DNA of 36,064 nt from IMG/VR virus record IMGVR_UViG_3300030451_002654, positions 1-36,064 of that record; one strand, 5' to 3'. Of the stretch, positions 5,601 to 14,936 are shown in pieces. The first letter of the stretch is position 1, and each line of letters opens with the position of its first letter. The stretch is from a virus. The notes under the pieces are model-generated. The model saw only the letters and a list, made by a program, of their open reading frames with translations. It was not told the origin of the DNA and made no database searches. A program made the position numbers and the translations under genes.

Positions 5601-5999
5601 ATGAATATAGGAAAGAATGGAAAAGCATTTCATAATGATTATGCGACACCAAAATACATATACGAACCTTTAGATGCTGAATTTAATTTTGACTTTGATC
5701 CTTGTCCACTAAACCACAATATGGAAGAGTGGGATGGTTTACAGGTGGAATGGGGTACAAGTAATTTTGTCAATCCACCTTATGATAGAAAGACTAAAGA
5801 AGCATTTATTAAAAAAGGTATAGAGGAATACAAAAAGGGAAAAATAGTTGTTATGCTTTTACCTGTATCTACCTCTACTAAGATATTTCACGAACATATA
5901 TTAGTTAATAAACCTGAAATAAGATTTATAAAAGGTAGAATTAAGTTTGACAAAAATAAAGCAGGTACATTTGACAATATGCTTGTAATATTCAAATAA
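5601..5999 (+). CDS. dam: Phage DNA N6-adenine methyltransferase (Dam-like)
   Basis: A 132-residue protein that fits the short phage Dam family. It has the N-terminal YATPKYIYEPLDAEF element, the AdoMet-side motif FDPCP (residues 32-36) and the catalytic NPPY (58-61) that contacts the flipped adenine. These enzymes methylate adenine N6 and often protect phage DNA from restriction. It stands alone after the control region, with its own -7 element. ATG 5601 is chosen over TTG 5583 because the latter overlaps that element. The recognition sequence cannot be read from the protein. Confidence 0.88.
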   Translation: MNIGKNGKAFHNDYATPKYIYEPLDAEFNFDFDPCPLNHNMEEWDGLQVEWGTSNFVNPPYDRKTKEAFIKKGIEEYKKGKIVVMLLPVSTSTKIFHEHILVNKPEIRFIKGRIKFDKNKAGTFDNMLVIFK

Positions 6000-6027
6000 C
6001 AATAAACTAATTGATGGTTATATAGAT

Positions 6028-6744
6028 ATGAGTAAAACATTCACCCTAAGCATCCCAAAAGAGTTATCTGGAATATCTCTTAAGCAGTATCAAAAGTATA
6101 TCAAGACTGTAAAGGTTGAACAGGGCAAAGAGCCTACAAAGGAAGAAATAGACTTTGCGAATCTAAAACTATTGGAATGTTTTTGTGGTATTACAATGAA
6201 GGAAGCTTATAATCTACCTCTAACAGAATTTAGTGGGATTATAGGACATATTGCAGAGCTGTTTAAAGAAGATACACCACTGCAAAGAACATTTGAGATG
6301 ACTGATCCTAATGGACAAACAGTAAAGTTTGGGTTTATGCCTAAGCTTGACGATATATCTTTAGGTGAGTTTATCGATTTAGACAAGTATATATCAGACT
6401 GGCAGCAGATGCACAAAGCATTAGCTGTATTATATAGACCAGTTGTATTTGAGAAAAAGGATTTATACTTAATAGAAGAATATGAGGGGTCAGATAAATA
6501 TGCAGACGTGATGTTAGATGCTCCTGTTAATGTAGCACTGGGAGCAACGGTTTTTTTTTACCGTTTAGGCAGCGAGTTGTCGAAGCATATGATGGGTTAT
6601 TTGGAGAAACAGCTGAAGGTGGACTCGGAGCTTCAGCAAACTTTGGAGCAAAATGGGGTTGGTATCAATCAATTTACGGACTTGCTCAAGGCGACCCAAC
6701 AAAATTTAAAGACGTTACAAAACTTTCCTTATTTCAATGCTTAA
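6028..6744 (+). CDS. Tail assembly chaperone (zero-frame product)
   Basis: A 238-residue protein of a type common in Bacteroidetes siphoviruses, starting SKTFTLSIPKEL. It lies 8 kb ahead of the tape measure gene, as tail chaperones (lambda G/T type) usually lie before it. Features include the LECFCGI segment, LDDISLGEFIDLDKYISDW (about residues 110-128) and GATVFFYRLGSELS near residue 172. At residues 175-178 the coding strand has a run of nine T (6551-6559). From here a second open frame overlaps to 6812, giving a probable frameshifted longer form. Zero-frame translation ends at 6744 and would act as the G-like short form. The chaperone role is inferred from position and the frameshift. Confidence 0.75.
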   Translation: MSKTFTLSIPKELSGISLKQYQKYIKTVKVEQGKEPTKEEIDFANLKLLECFCGITMKEAYNLPLTEFSGIIGHIAELFKEDTPLQRTFEMTDPNGQTVKFGFMPKLDDISLGEFIDLDKYISDWQQMHKALAVLYRPVVFEKKDLYLIEEYEGSDKYADVMLDAPVNVALGATVFFYRLGSELSKHMMGYLEKQLKVDSELQQTLEQNGVGINQFTDLLKATQQNLKTLQNFPYFNA

Positions 6745-6812
6745 CCTGGTTAGAGTTTGAAAAGGAAAAGAATGAACTGGAAAGAAAAATGTTAAAACAA
6801 AATATAAGATGA
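6549..6812 (+). other. -1 frame extension of tail chaperone, slippery T9A
   Basis: A -1 shift on the T run at 6551-6559 would join 177 zero-frame residues to 84 more (TTA at 6558 to AGA at 6809), a 261-residue product. The new tail contains AKWGWYQSIYGLAQGDPTKF and CLTWLEFEKEKNELERKM, a conserved-looking sequence. Its stop TGA overlaps the next ATG (ATGA, 6809-6812), as for other coupled genes here. The overlap keeps two frames open for about 185 bases in AT-rich DNA. The mechanism could be ribosomal -1 slippage, transcriptional slippage adding one base, or (less likely) a homopolymer sequencing error. Confidence 0.75.
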
Positions 6813-7270
6813 GACAAGTTTATACAGTATTAGATAAATTAAAAACAATATTAAGAGCTAACGGCACGACAAAAACCGTCACCTTCGGTGACATACTTGA
6901 AGTTGATCTAAACAAGACAACTATATATCCACTTGCTCATATCGTATTTGGCAATGTAGTATTTACAGATAGAATGATGACTGCTACTCTGCAAGTATTA
7001 TGTTTAGACATAGTAGATGTAAACAAAGAAAAGCAGACTGAAGATAATTTCTATGGCAATGACAATTTGCAAGATGTATTAAATACTCAACTACAAGTCA
7101 TAAACGACTTACAACAAAACTTAAGAAGAGGAGATGCTTTCTCTGATAACTTTCAAGTAATAACAACTGTAACTGCAGAACCTATGCTTGATAAATATGA
7201 GAATCAATTAGCAGGATGGGGAATGACTGTAGATATACAAGTACCAACAAATGAATTATCTCTTTGCTAA
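6809..7270 (+). CDS. Tail completion/terminator-like protein
   Basis: A 153-residue protein of alpha/beta character. It starts with a helix (VYTVLDKLKTIL) and contains MTATLQVLCLDIVDVN and a C-terminal beta strand (WGMTVDIQVP), a pattern seen in tail terminator and head-tail joining proteins of siphoviruses. It starts in ATGA overlap with the chaperone extension and its stop overlaps the next start (TAATG). The assignment is by position and fold impression, not by a clear motif. Confidence 0.55.
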   Translation: MRQVYTVLDKLKTILRANGTTKTVTFGDILEVDLNKTTIYPLAHIVFGNVVFTDRMMTATLQVLCLDIVDVNKEKQTEDNFYGNDNLQDVLNTQLQVINDLQQNLRRGDAFSDNFQVITTVTAEPMLDKYENQLAGWGMTVDIQVPTNELSLC

Positions 7271-7746
7271 TGGTATATACTTTTACAGCTGAAGCTTTAA
7301 ATAGATTAAGAGTAAAAATTACTGATGAGATAAAAAATGAAATTGACTCAAAGAAGTTAAAAGCGACAGGAAGATTAAGAAATAGCATTAGAGGAACTGT
7401 ATTTGCTTCGTCTAAATCTATCTCACTAAACATCTATGCAGCTGAATATTTTGATTCAATTGATAAAGGTACAGATCCAGGAACAAAACCTCCTTATAGC
7501 AAAATAGCAGAATGGGCATATAAAAAAGGATTACAACCTTTTAACAAGCAAGGAAGTAAAGTTAGAATGATTAAATCTATTCAAGAAGCTATTCTACAAA
7601 AAGGTACAATAAAAAGATTTTCATATGGTGGTGCAAAGATAATTGACCACATAAACAGAAAATATAAAGATGAAATAACAGAAGAGATAAAACAAGGTTA
7701 TTTAAAAGACTTAGAATCAGAAATAAATATAAATGGGAACAATTAA
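7270..7746 (+). CDS. HK97 gp10-like head-tail joining protein
   Basis: A 158-residue basic protein. It contains KLKATGRLRNSIRGTV, then YFDSIDKGTDPGTKPPYSKI, the short 'GRLRNS ... YA..I..GT' pattern of the HK97 gp10 family (tail completion or joining). ATG 7270 is chosen because it overlaps the previous stop as TAATG; a TTG-type start at 7264 is less likely. It overlaps the next gene by 14 bases. Confidence 0.6.
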   Translation: MVYTFTAEALNRLRVKITDEIKNEIDSKKLKATGRLRNSIRGTVFASSKSISLNIYAAEYFDSIDKGTDPGTKPPYSKIAEWAYKKGLQPFNKQGSKVRMIKSIQEAILQKGTIKRFSYGGAKIIDHINRKYKDEITEEIKQGYLKDLESEININGNN

Positions 7747-10700
7747 AGTAAACTCAAGAAGTCCGTATTATGTAGTGTCATCAGGAGCAGAAGGAAGTTC
7801 GGTAGAAAATGCTCTGTTAACTATAGATGGACCTGTAAAAGGAACAATAAATACTGATATTACATTAACTGCACAACCAATTAACTTTACACCTGTAAGT
7901 TATGCTTGGACAGGAGGAGCTATTGCAGGAAGTTCAAGTGCAGAATTAACATTTACTGAAACATCAGGTGGTGAAGTTACGTATGGAGTTACAGCAACAG
8001 ATTCAGCAGGAAATACTTATACTGCTTCTCAAACTGTTTCTTGGTCAGCCAATCCACAATTTGAAGCTACTTTAACTGTAGATAATCAAATATCAGGACC
8101 ATCTCAAGGATATACAATAGGTGGAGATTTGAATGGTACGAAAAAGACAGGTGAAACAGGTGATGGATATAGTTTTACAACAACATTATCATTAAACAGC
8201 GGATATACTGCAGATGTTGCATTAGCTATTAGTCCATCTCAACCAATTACAGGAACATTTGGATCTGTAGATGTAACAGAAACAACTACTTTGACAGGAA
8301 CTGTATCAAGAAATTCTGATTACAGATTATCTGAAATAAATGGTAAGTCACAAGTAATAGAAGGACAAACTTTTACAATTAGATTAATTGATGCAAATAG
8401 TGCAACTCCAAACAACACTTCTATTCCTTTTGAAATTACAGGAGGTGTTAGTGCTGCTGATTTACAAAGAGGAACTCTTACAGGAGCTTTTGTTATGATA
8501 GATAATGTAGCTGAACAAACCTTTGAGGTGTTATCAGACAACACATCAGAAAGTGCAAGTGGAGAAACATTTATATTAACATTAGACAACTTTAGTTCTG
8601 TAAACATAACTTTAACTATTTTTGACCAGACAGAAACTGCAGATCCACAAGAAGTATTAATATCATCTAACAATTTTGATAGTGCTAATGGTGCTTGTGC
8701 TGCTACTGCAACAGAAACAGTTTATTATGGATTATTCTCTGGAGAAACATTTGGAACAGGTACTACACTATATATAAGTGATGCACTACAAACACCTTAC
8801 TCTGGTGGTGGTAAGTATTTTAAAATAGGCTCAAATCACAATGGTAGAATTGGTGAGAATAATAATGGTGAGATAACTGGATATGTACAGTGTCCAACAA
8901 CAGTTACATCTTGTACTATTCCTGAATCAAGCACATCGCCTAACAACGCTATTGTATCTTCAAGCTTTTCTACTGTAGCAGGACCAAACGGTGCTAATGC
9001 TTGTGCTTTAACTGCAGACCAAGATGTATATTACAATGGTTCTATAACTGCAGGAGCAACATTATTTACAGTAAAAGACTCTAATAATAATCTATCAAAT
9101 CCTTTTGGAGGAACAGATAACTGGTATAAATTAATATTAACTTGTGCAGACGGATCACCTCAAGAACATTATGTTTTTATAAACAGCTATCCTGCTGGTC
9201 GTGTAAATAGTATATTTGTTTGTGGGAGTGATATAGTTCCAACAACATCTATTACAGCAGCTCCAAGTGTAACGATTGATATGGCAACTGCAGATGGAAA
9301 CAATCAGGGATTTGCTTATGTTGACCAACAAGTAACTCTAACAGCTTTAACTCAAAATATTACTAACCCAACTTATCAGTGGTACAAAAGCACAACGAAC
9401 AATGATATAACAGCAGATTCAGCAAACTTAATTTCTGGTGAAACGCAGCAAACATTAGTAATAAATGGAAGTGGTACACAGACTCAAACAGCAACAGGAA
9501 CTTTATATTACAACTGTTTAGTAAGTTCAACAACTGACGCAGACACAAATAAATCAATACAGTGGCAAAACAGACCATCGTATGCAACTACATTTATTAC
9601 ATCAGCAGACACTACCAATCCTAATTATGGTGCTTGTACTGGTTCATCTGTAACATTATATACAAACAGAGATGGTGAAACAGCTTATTGTGTTGCAAGT
9701 AAATTTTATTCTAATGCAGCAGGTTCTTCATCACCAGCATTAACTGCAGGATGGTATGCTTTTAATGACGGAACAAATCACAATATAAGATATATAGACG
9801 CAAGTGGTAACCCTCAAGGATGTGTTACTGGTGGATGTGCAGGTCAAGAAGACCCTACTCCAGTTGCCCCTACAGTAGGATATGCAACTATACAAAAATG
9901 TCCTAATCAAACAAATGCAGGAATTGTTAGAGATGTAGCTTTTGATGGGTTCACTCGTACAACAGGAGAAGTTATACAGCTAACTGATTTTGGTGGTAAT
10001 GGAACTACTGATGGTTGTTGGACTGTTACTAATACATATACAACGCTTTCAAGTTGGGATAACACATTAACAACTGATGAATTTGTTAGACTGCAACCAT
10101 ATGGTTCTTGTACTGAATGTGTTGGAGATATAGAGGTTATTGTAGAAACAGGACAAGATCCTAATAGATATTATGGTGGTTATAGACAGTGTAACAATGA
10201 CGGAGCTCCTATTATATACTATTCATCTACATCACCGCTTCCAAATGTATTTAGAACAAGTGCAAACACTTTAACTTGTAGAAGTAAGGTAAATGATGAT
10301 TATTCTTCAACAGCAAACGAAGATGATGGTAAAATAGAAAACTATCCAGGTTATGCTCCTTTTAATAATTGTACTGATTGTTTAGAAGGAGATACAGTAA
10401 CACCAGACACACTTGCTTATTTTAGACAATATAATAACTGTGATGGTGGTGGTGGTTATGTTATTGTAGGAAGTGTAACTGATTTAGATGCTACAGGACA
10501 CTGGGCTTCTGTAATTAAATATAGTGGAGTTTGTTACAGTGATGGAGGAAACACATCTACTACTTCTATTATAAATATAACAGATTTAGTAACTTATTCT
10601 GATTGTACAGCTTGTGGATACGTAGCTCCTACGCCTGATGAGCCAGATGTAATAACAACAAATGTAATAAGAATAACAAGTACAGCATTTTCTACAACGA

Positions 10701-10939
10701 CAAGTGCTTGTTCAGGATCAACAAGTAATTTCCCTACAACTTTATATTACACAGGAACACTTGGTGATGGAACACAATTATATTCAAGTTCTGACTTAAC
10801 AAGAGTTTATGCACCTGCATCTACTGATTTCTATTTATCAGAAGATGGGTATTATTTTAAAATGGGTACAGGACCTACAGGAAATAATTTACCAAGAGGT
10901 GAGATATATTCGTTTGGTCAATGTGAGAACATAATATAA
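7733..10939 (+). CDS. Large modular Cys-rich tail/surface protein
   Basis: A 1,068-residue protein of repeated beta domains. Residues about 25-110 look Ig-like (PVSYAWTGGAI). Residues about 195-303 resemble a Calx-beta domain (ending FSSVNITLTIFDQ). Module A (AC..T...YY.G....GT.LY ... YFKIG ... C) recurs about four times near 316-392, 413-505, 627-705 and 982-1068. Module B, ending in CxxC (SCTECVG, NCTDCL, DCTACG), recurs three times between about 718 and 975. One more Ig-like unit lies near 505-625. It has no signal peptide. It sits in the tail block, so it likely decorates the tail or helps bind host surface. The precise role is unknown. Confidence 0.75.
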   Translation: MGTIKVNSRSPYYVVSSGAEGSSVENALLTIDGPVKGTINTDITLTAQPINFTPVSYAWTGGAIAGSSSAELTFTETSGGEVTYGVTATDSAGNTYTASQTVSWSANPQFEATLTVDNQISGPSQGYTIGGDLNGTKKTGETGDGYSFTTTLSLNSGYTADVALAISPSQPITGTFGSVDVTETTTLTGTVSRNSDYRLSEINGKSQVIEGQTFTIRLIDANSATPNNTSIPFEITGGVSAADLQRGTLTGAFVMIDNVAEQTFEVLSDNTSESASGETFILTLDNFSSVNITLTIFDQTETADPQEVLISSNNFDSANGACAATATETVYYGLFSGETFGTGTTLYISDALQTPYSGGGKYFKIGSNHNGRIGENNNGEITGYVQCPTTVTSCTIPESSTSPNNAIVSSSFSTVAGPNGANACALTADQDVYYNGSITAGATLFTVKDSNNNLSNPFGGTDNWYKLILTCADGSPQEHYVFINSYPAGRVNSIFVCGSDIVPTTSITAAPSVTIDMATADGNNQGFAYVDQQVTLTALTQNITNPTYQWYKSTTNNDITADSANLISGETQQTLVINGSGTQTQTATGTLYYNCLVSSTTDADTNKSIQWQNRPSYATTFITSADTTNPNYGACTGSSVTLYTNRDGETAYCVASKFYSNAAGSSSPALTAGWYAFNDGTNHNIRYIDASGNPQGCVTGGCAGQEDPTPVAPTVGYATIQKCPNQTNAGIVRDVAFDGFTRTTGEVIQLTDFGGNGTTDGCWTVTNTYTTLSSWDNTLTTDEFVRLQPYGSCTECVGDIEVIVETGQDPNRYYGGYRQCNNDGAPIIYYSSTSPLPNVFRTSANTLTCRSKVNDDYSSTANEDDGKIENYPGYAPFNNCTDCLEGDTVTPDTLAYFRQYNNCDGGGGYVIVGSVTDLDATGHWASVIKYSGVCYSDGGNTSTTSIINITDLVTYSDCTACGYVAPTPDEPDVITTNVIRITSTAFSTTTSACSGSTSNFPTTLYYTGTLGDGTQLYSSSDLTRVYAPASTDFYLSEDGYYFKMGTGPTGNNLPRGEIYSFGQCENII

Positions 10940-10987
10940 GCTGTAATACTATATTGCTTTTTTTAGTTATACATATAAATAATTAAT

Positions 10988-12061
10988 ATGGCTGTATTAT
11001 CTACTTCTAAATTAGATTTATATTGTTGGACAGGAAGCTATACAGATATACCGTCTGCTCCTCAATATAGTATATCTAAAACAAATCCAGATTCTAACAA
11101 TACAATTAGATTTGAAATATCTGAACTTGTACAAGATTATATAAATGTTGTGTTTAATAATAATTATACAACAGGTAATGTAAAAACTACTTGTTGGTTT
11201 TATTATATAAAAAGAAATACATATACAGATAGAGATCCACAAGAAATTATTGGTTATGGAATAGGAACAAAAGGATACACATATTTTGAAGATGGAATTA
11301 ATTCAGCATTAAGTACATCTAAACTATTTACAAATACATATATTTATTTACCAGAAAATCAATCTATAAACATACCTATATATATCGGACCAGGTGGAGT
11401 TAAGTTTGTTAGATTCTTCACTAAAGATTCAGCAGGTAATGAGTCAATAGCAGAAACAAAGAGTTTTACATTACTCTTAAACATACCAACATCAGAAGAC
11501 TCAAATGATTATATACAATATGTAACATCCAGTGTACAGGCAAGTAAAATAGAAATAGAATCAGTTAATACTTCTGCTTCAACATACTCGGTTGCGACAT
11601 CGAGTGCTATAGAAACAGTTTATCCTATTTATACTTGTGAGCCAAAATACACTAATTATAAAGTATCATTTATAAATAAATTTGGTGTAATACAAGATTT
11701 ATATTTTAATAAGAAAAGAACAGATGATTTAAGTGTTAAAAGAGATAGCTTTGACACAAATACAATAGCATCTTCCACATCAGCCGTTAGTTATAATACA
11801 TACAATCCAAGTTCAATTGTTCAAGATGTTACATCTAAAAAATCATTAACATTAAGTACTGGTTTTGTTAAAGAAGAATATAATGAAGTTATAAGAGAGT
11901 TGTTCCAATCCGAAGATGTGTGGATTAGAGAAAACAATAAAACATTACCAGTAAAAGTAAAAGATTCAGATTTTACATATAAAACACATCTAAACGACAA
12001 ACTTGTAAATTATACTGTACAATTCCAATATGCTTTTGACAGTATTAATGCAATTAGATAA
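10988..12061 (+). CDS. Tail protein, distal-tail-like
   Basis: A 357-residue, beta-rich and Ser/Thr-rich protein before the tail hub gene. It has no recognised catalytic motif. The C-terminus (WIRENNKTLPVKVKDSDF ... LVNYTVQFQYAFDSI) resembles beta-sandwich ends of distal tail proteins. It follows a 48-base gap, and its stop overlaps the next start (TAATG). The role is inferred from synteny. Confidence 0.55.
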   Translation: MAVLSTSKLDLYCWTGSYTDIPSAPQYSISKTNPDSNNTIRFEISELVQDYINVVFNNNYTTGNVKTTCWFYYIKRNTYTDRDPQEIIGYGIGTKGYTYFEDGINSALSTSKLFTNTYIYLPENQSINIPIYIGPGGVKFVRFFTKDSAGNESIAETKSFTLLLNIPTSEDSNDYIQYVTSSVQASKIEIESVNTSASTYSVATSSAIETVYPIYTCEPKYTNYKVSFINKFGVIQDLYFNKKRTDDLSVKRDSFDTNTIASSTSAVSYNTYNPSSIVQDVTSKKSLTLSTGFVKEEYNEVIRELFQSEDVWIRENNKTLPVKVKDSDFTYKTHLNDKLVNYTVQFQYAFDSINAIR

Positions 12062-14790
12062 TGAAACAAAAAGTACAGCTTTTTATAAATAATGAAGAAG
12101 TAGATGTTTTTCAAGATGGATCTATTACAATACAATCATCTATAAAAGATGTAAAAGATCCTGGTAAAATATTTACTGACTTCAGTAAAAACTTTACTTT
12201 ACCTGCTTCAGCTAATAATAATAAAATATTTAAACATTATTATAACTATGCAATTGACATAGTAGATAGTGGCGGTTTTGATGCAGCTGTTGCACAAGAA
12301 GCAAGAATAGAAATAAATAACAGAGTATTTAGGGAAGGTTATATAATGCTTGAAGGAGTAGATCTTAAATATAATAAGCCTTCAACATATAGGGTTACAT
12401 TTTATGGTAATTTAAGATTCTTAAGAGAAAAGTTAGATAATACAAAATTATCTGATTTGACATTCCTAAAAAACTTTTATTTAAATTACCAGCCAACAGG
12501 AACTGATAGTGTTTATGAGTTTCTAACATCATCAAAAAATATTACAGATGAAAATGGAACTACTCACACACAGCCATTAGTTGTCCCTCTTATAACACAT
12601 ACAGATAGATTATATTATAATAGTGACACGACTTATTATGGAGTTTTAGCAGATGGTAATTTATATTATGACGGCAGCAATCTTCCTACTACATATCCTA
12701 AAAATGGATTTAGAAACGGAGTTAGCTGGGATCAATTAAAACCTGGTATTAGAATAGATATAATAATAAAGGCAATTGAAAAATTACTGTCTGAAGAAGA
12801 TCAGACGGTTTCTTTCTCTACTGATTTCTTTAACTCAACAAATTTAGATTATTATAATCTTTATATGTGGCTTCATCAAAAAGAAGGTAAGATAGATAGT
12901 GAAGATGAGCAGGGTAAAATAACAACGTTAATTGATAAGTTTAATATAGGAACAATACCAAGTTATGTATCAGGAACAAGTGCAGTAGGATTTACTGCTC
13001 AATTTATAAATTCATCAGGAATAGGAAGTGGAGCTGCTGCAGATAAAGTAAAAATAACAATTAATAGCCCTAAAGTAGAAAGTGTTCTTGCGAGACTAAG
13101 TCTTGTTAGTTCAGACACTACAACTAAGTATGATGTAAGAATAGAAAGAAATGGTGTTACTTATAAAGAATTTACACAAGAAGTACAAACAGGTACTACA
13201 GATTATTTAGAAACAGAATTAGATGAAGGTACTTATACTTTTACAGTTATAACTGAATCTGGTGCAAGTATAAATTTTGATTCAGGTTTTGAATTAAGAT
13301 TAATTGCAAGGATAGATAGAGATTATTTTGATGGAAGTGTAAATGTGCCTGATATTGTAAGAACTGCATCAAATTTATCTACTAATGCTACAGGCGTTTT
13401 TTATACAAGAGAGAATTTACCAGATATAACTGTTCTTGATTTTCTGTCAGGAATATTTAAACTATTTAATCTTGTCGCAGAAGTTAGAAATGATTCTCCT
13501 ACGCAAAAAACAATTGTAGTAAAAACTTTAGATGATTTTTATACATCTTCACTTGTAGAAACAGATTTAACAAACAATATTGACATACAATCAAGCAGCG
13601 TTAACAAGACTTTACCATACACAAAAGTTACATTTGAATATGAAGACACTGGATCTCTACTTGCTAAACAACACAAAGAAGCAAATAATATAACTTGGGG
13701 TGGTGAATTTGCAGATGTAAAAGGAGATAGTAGATATGAAAAAGAATATACTATTAAACCTCCTTTTGGTCATATGAAGTTTGAAAGACTCAAAGATGAC
13801 AATACAGGAACTTTTTCAGATGTACAGGTTGGTTTTAGTGTAACCAAATCTAATGAAGATGCTGCTGCAGGAACACAAGAAAAATACAATCCATATATTG
13901 GAAAACCAGTATTGTTTTATCCAATACTTCTAACTTCTGCAACAGAAATACCGTATGTGTATAATGATAGAGCTGCAAACACAACAACTACTTCGTATTT
14001 TATACCAAGTAATGCTGTTAGTACACAAACATCACAAACAAATCACTTTGGAGCAGAAAAGAATGAATATAATGCAAATGTAGACGGCTCTGAAAGTTAT
14101 ACTGATAATTTATTTTCACAATACTATAAAAATTACATATCATCAGTATTTAATCAATTTAATAGGTTAACTAAATTAAAAGCAATTCTTACTAATGCTT
14201 TTATAAGTAACTTTTCTCTTGCTGACACAGTTGTTGTACGAGGAGAAAAATACAATATAAATAAAATAAACTTAGATATAGTAACAGGTAAGGCTGACTT
14301 AGAACTTATTTCAACATATGCAGCTGTTAGTTATCTATGTTTACCTTCTTTATTTGAGGTAAGAGTAGAAGCTATAACAGGAGGATATATATATATATTT
14401 AGCAATAGATATGGTGTTTATCAATTAGCTGCAGGTACTTACACATTTAGTAATGTTCCTTCAGGTCATCCAATAGCCTTCCACAATAACGGAAAAGAAT
14501 CATTAATTAGTTATACAGGTGCAGTTAATGCAGGATCTAAAACAGGTCTTGATGGAAATACATATACATATTATTCTGGTGATGTAACAGTAACAGTAAA
14601 TGGTGACTTTGGAACTATTAGTTATGAGTGTTATAATCACGGATATATGGGCGGTGAAAACAACTTAACATACAATGCAACTTGTTCAGTAGCACCTACA
14701 CCAACACCTGAAACAGGTAACTTAACAGTAGATGCAACAGACATATCAGTAGATAGTGCATTAATAACAGCAGATCAAACAGACGAATAA
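12061..14790 (+). CDS. Tail hub-like protein with C-terminal cupredoxin-like domain
   Basis: A 909-residue protein. The N-terminal 150 residues (DGSITIQSSIKDVKDPGKIF, TDFSKNFTLPAS) and LSGIFKLFNLVAEVRND in the middle match the general build of Bacteroidetes phage tail hub or baseplate proteins. Residues about 760-875 form a separate beta domain: GTYTFSNVPSGHPIAF, a YSGDVTVTV strand, then SYECYNHGYMGG. His803, Cys857, His860 and Met863 are spaced like type-1 copper ligands (His ... Cys-x2-His-x2-Met). Such domains recur in marine phage structural proteins. The last residues repeat LTVDAT motifs also found in the gene at 23132. The hub call is moderate and the copper call is inference. Confidence 0.65.
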   Translation: MKQKVQLFINNEEVDVFQDGSITIQSSIKDVKDPGKIFTDFSKNFTLPASANNNKIFKHYYNYAIDIVDSGGFDAAVAQEARIEINNRVFREGYIMLEGVDLKYNKPSTYRVTFYGNLRFLREKLDNTKLSDLTFLKNFYLNYQPTGTDSVYEFLTSSKNITDENGTTHTQPLVVPLITHTDRLYYNSDTTYYGVLADGNLYYDGSNLPTTYPKNGFRNGVSWDQLKPGIRIDIIIKAIEKLLSEEDQTVSFSTDFFNSTNLDYYNLYMWLHQKEGKIDSEDEQGKITTLIDKFNIGTIPSYVSGTSAVGFTAQFINSSGIGSGAAADKVKITINSPKVESVLARLSLVSSDTTTKYDVRIERNGVTYKEFTQEVQTGTTDYLETELDEGTYTFTVITESGASINFDSGFELRLIARIDRDYFDGSVNVPDIVRTASNLSTNATGVFYTRENLPDITVLDFLSGIFKLFNLVAEVRNDSPTQKTIVVKTLDDFYTSSLVETDLTNNIDIQSSSVNKTLPYTKVTFEYEDTGSLLAKQHKEANNITWGGEFADVKGDSRYEKEYTIKPPFGHMKFERLKDDNTGTFSDVQVGFSVTKSNEDAAAGTQEKYNPYIGKPVLFYPILLTSATEIPYVYNDRAANTTTTSYFIPSNAVSTQTSQTNHFGAEKNEYNANVDGSESYTDNLFSQYYKNYISSVFNQFNRLTKLKAILTNAFISNFSLADTVVVRGEKYNINKINLDIVTGKADLELISTYAAVSYLCLPSLFEVRVEAITGGYIYIFSNRYGVYQLAAGTYTFSNVPSGHPIAFHNNGKESLISYTGAVNAGSKTGLDGNTYTYYSGDVTVTVNGDFGTISYECYNHGYMGGENNLTYNATCSVAPTPTPETGNLTVDATDISVDSALITADQTDE

Positions 14791-14936
14791 TGATTAAACT
14801 AATAATAGAACTATTAAAGACAGATAATTTTTATGGAGTTAATCCTTATATAGACATTGCTAAAGGAAAGTATAAAGCTCCTTTAACAATAACAGAAGCA
14901 AAAGAAGTAATTAAACGTAGATGGTATGGCAGATAA
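14790..14936 (+). CDS. Small protein between hub and tape measure
   Basis: A 48-residue basic protein. Its ATG overlaps the hub stop (TAATG) and its end overlaps the tape measure start by 11 bases, so coupled translation is likely. It has a helical start (MIKLIIELLKTDNFYG) and ends EVIKRRWYGR. The function is unknown; it may be a small assembly factor. Confidence 0.65.
   Translation: MIKLIIELLKTDNFYGVNPYIDIAKGKYKAPLTITEAKEVIKRRWYGR

Noticed and set aside
8320-8673. Minus-strand frame of 117 codons in the large tail gene
   Set aside because: It lies opposite a well-supported long gene with repeat modules. Its composition is typical of antisense shadow.
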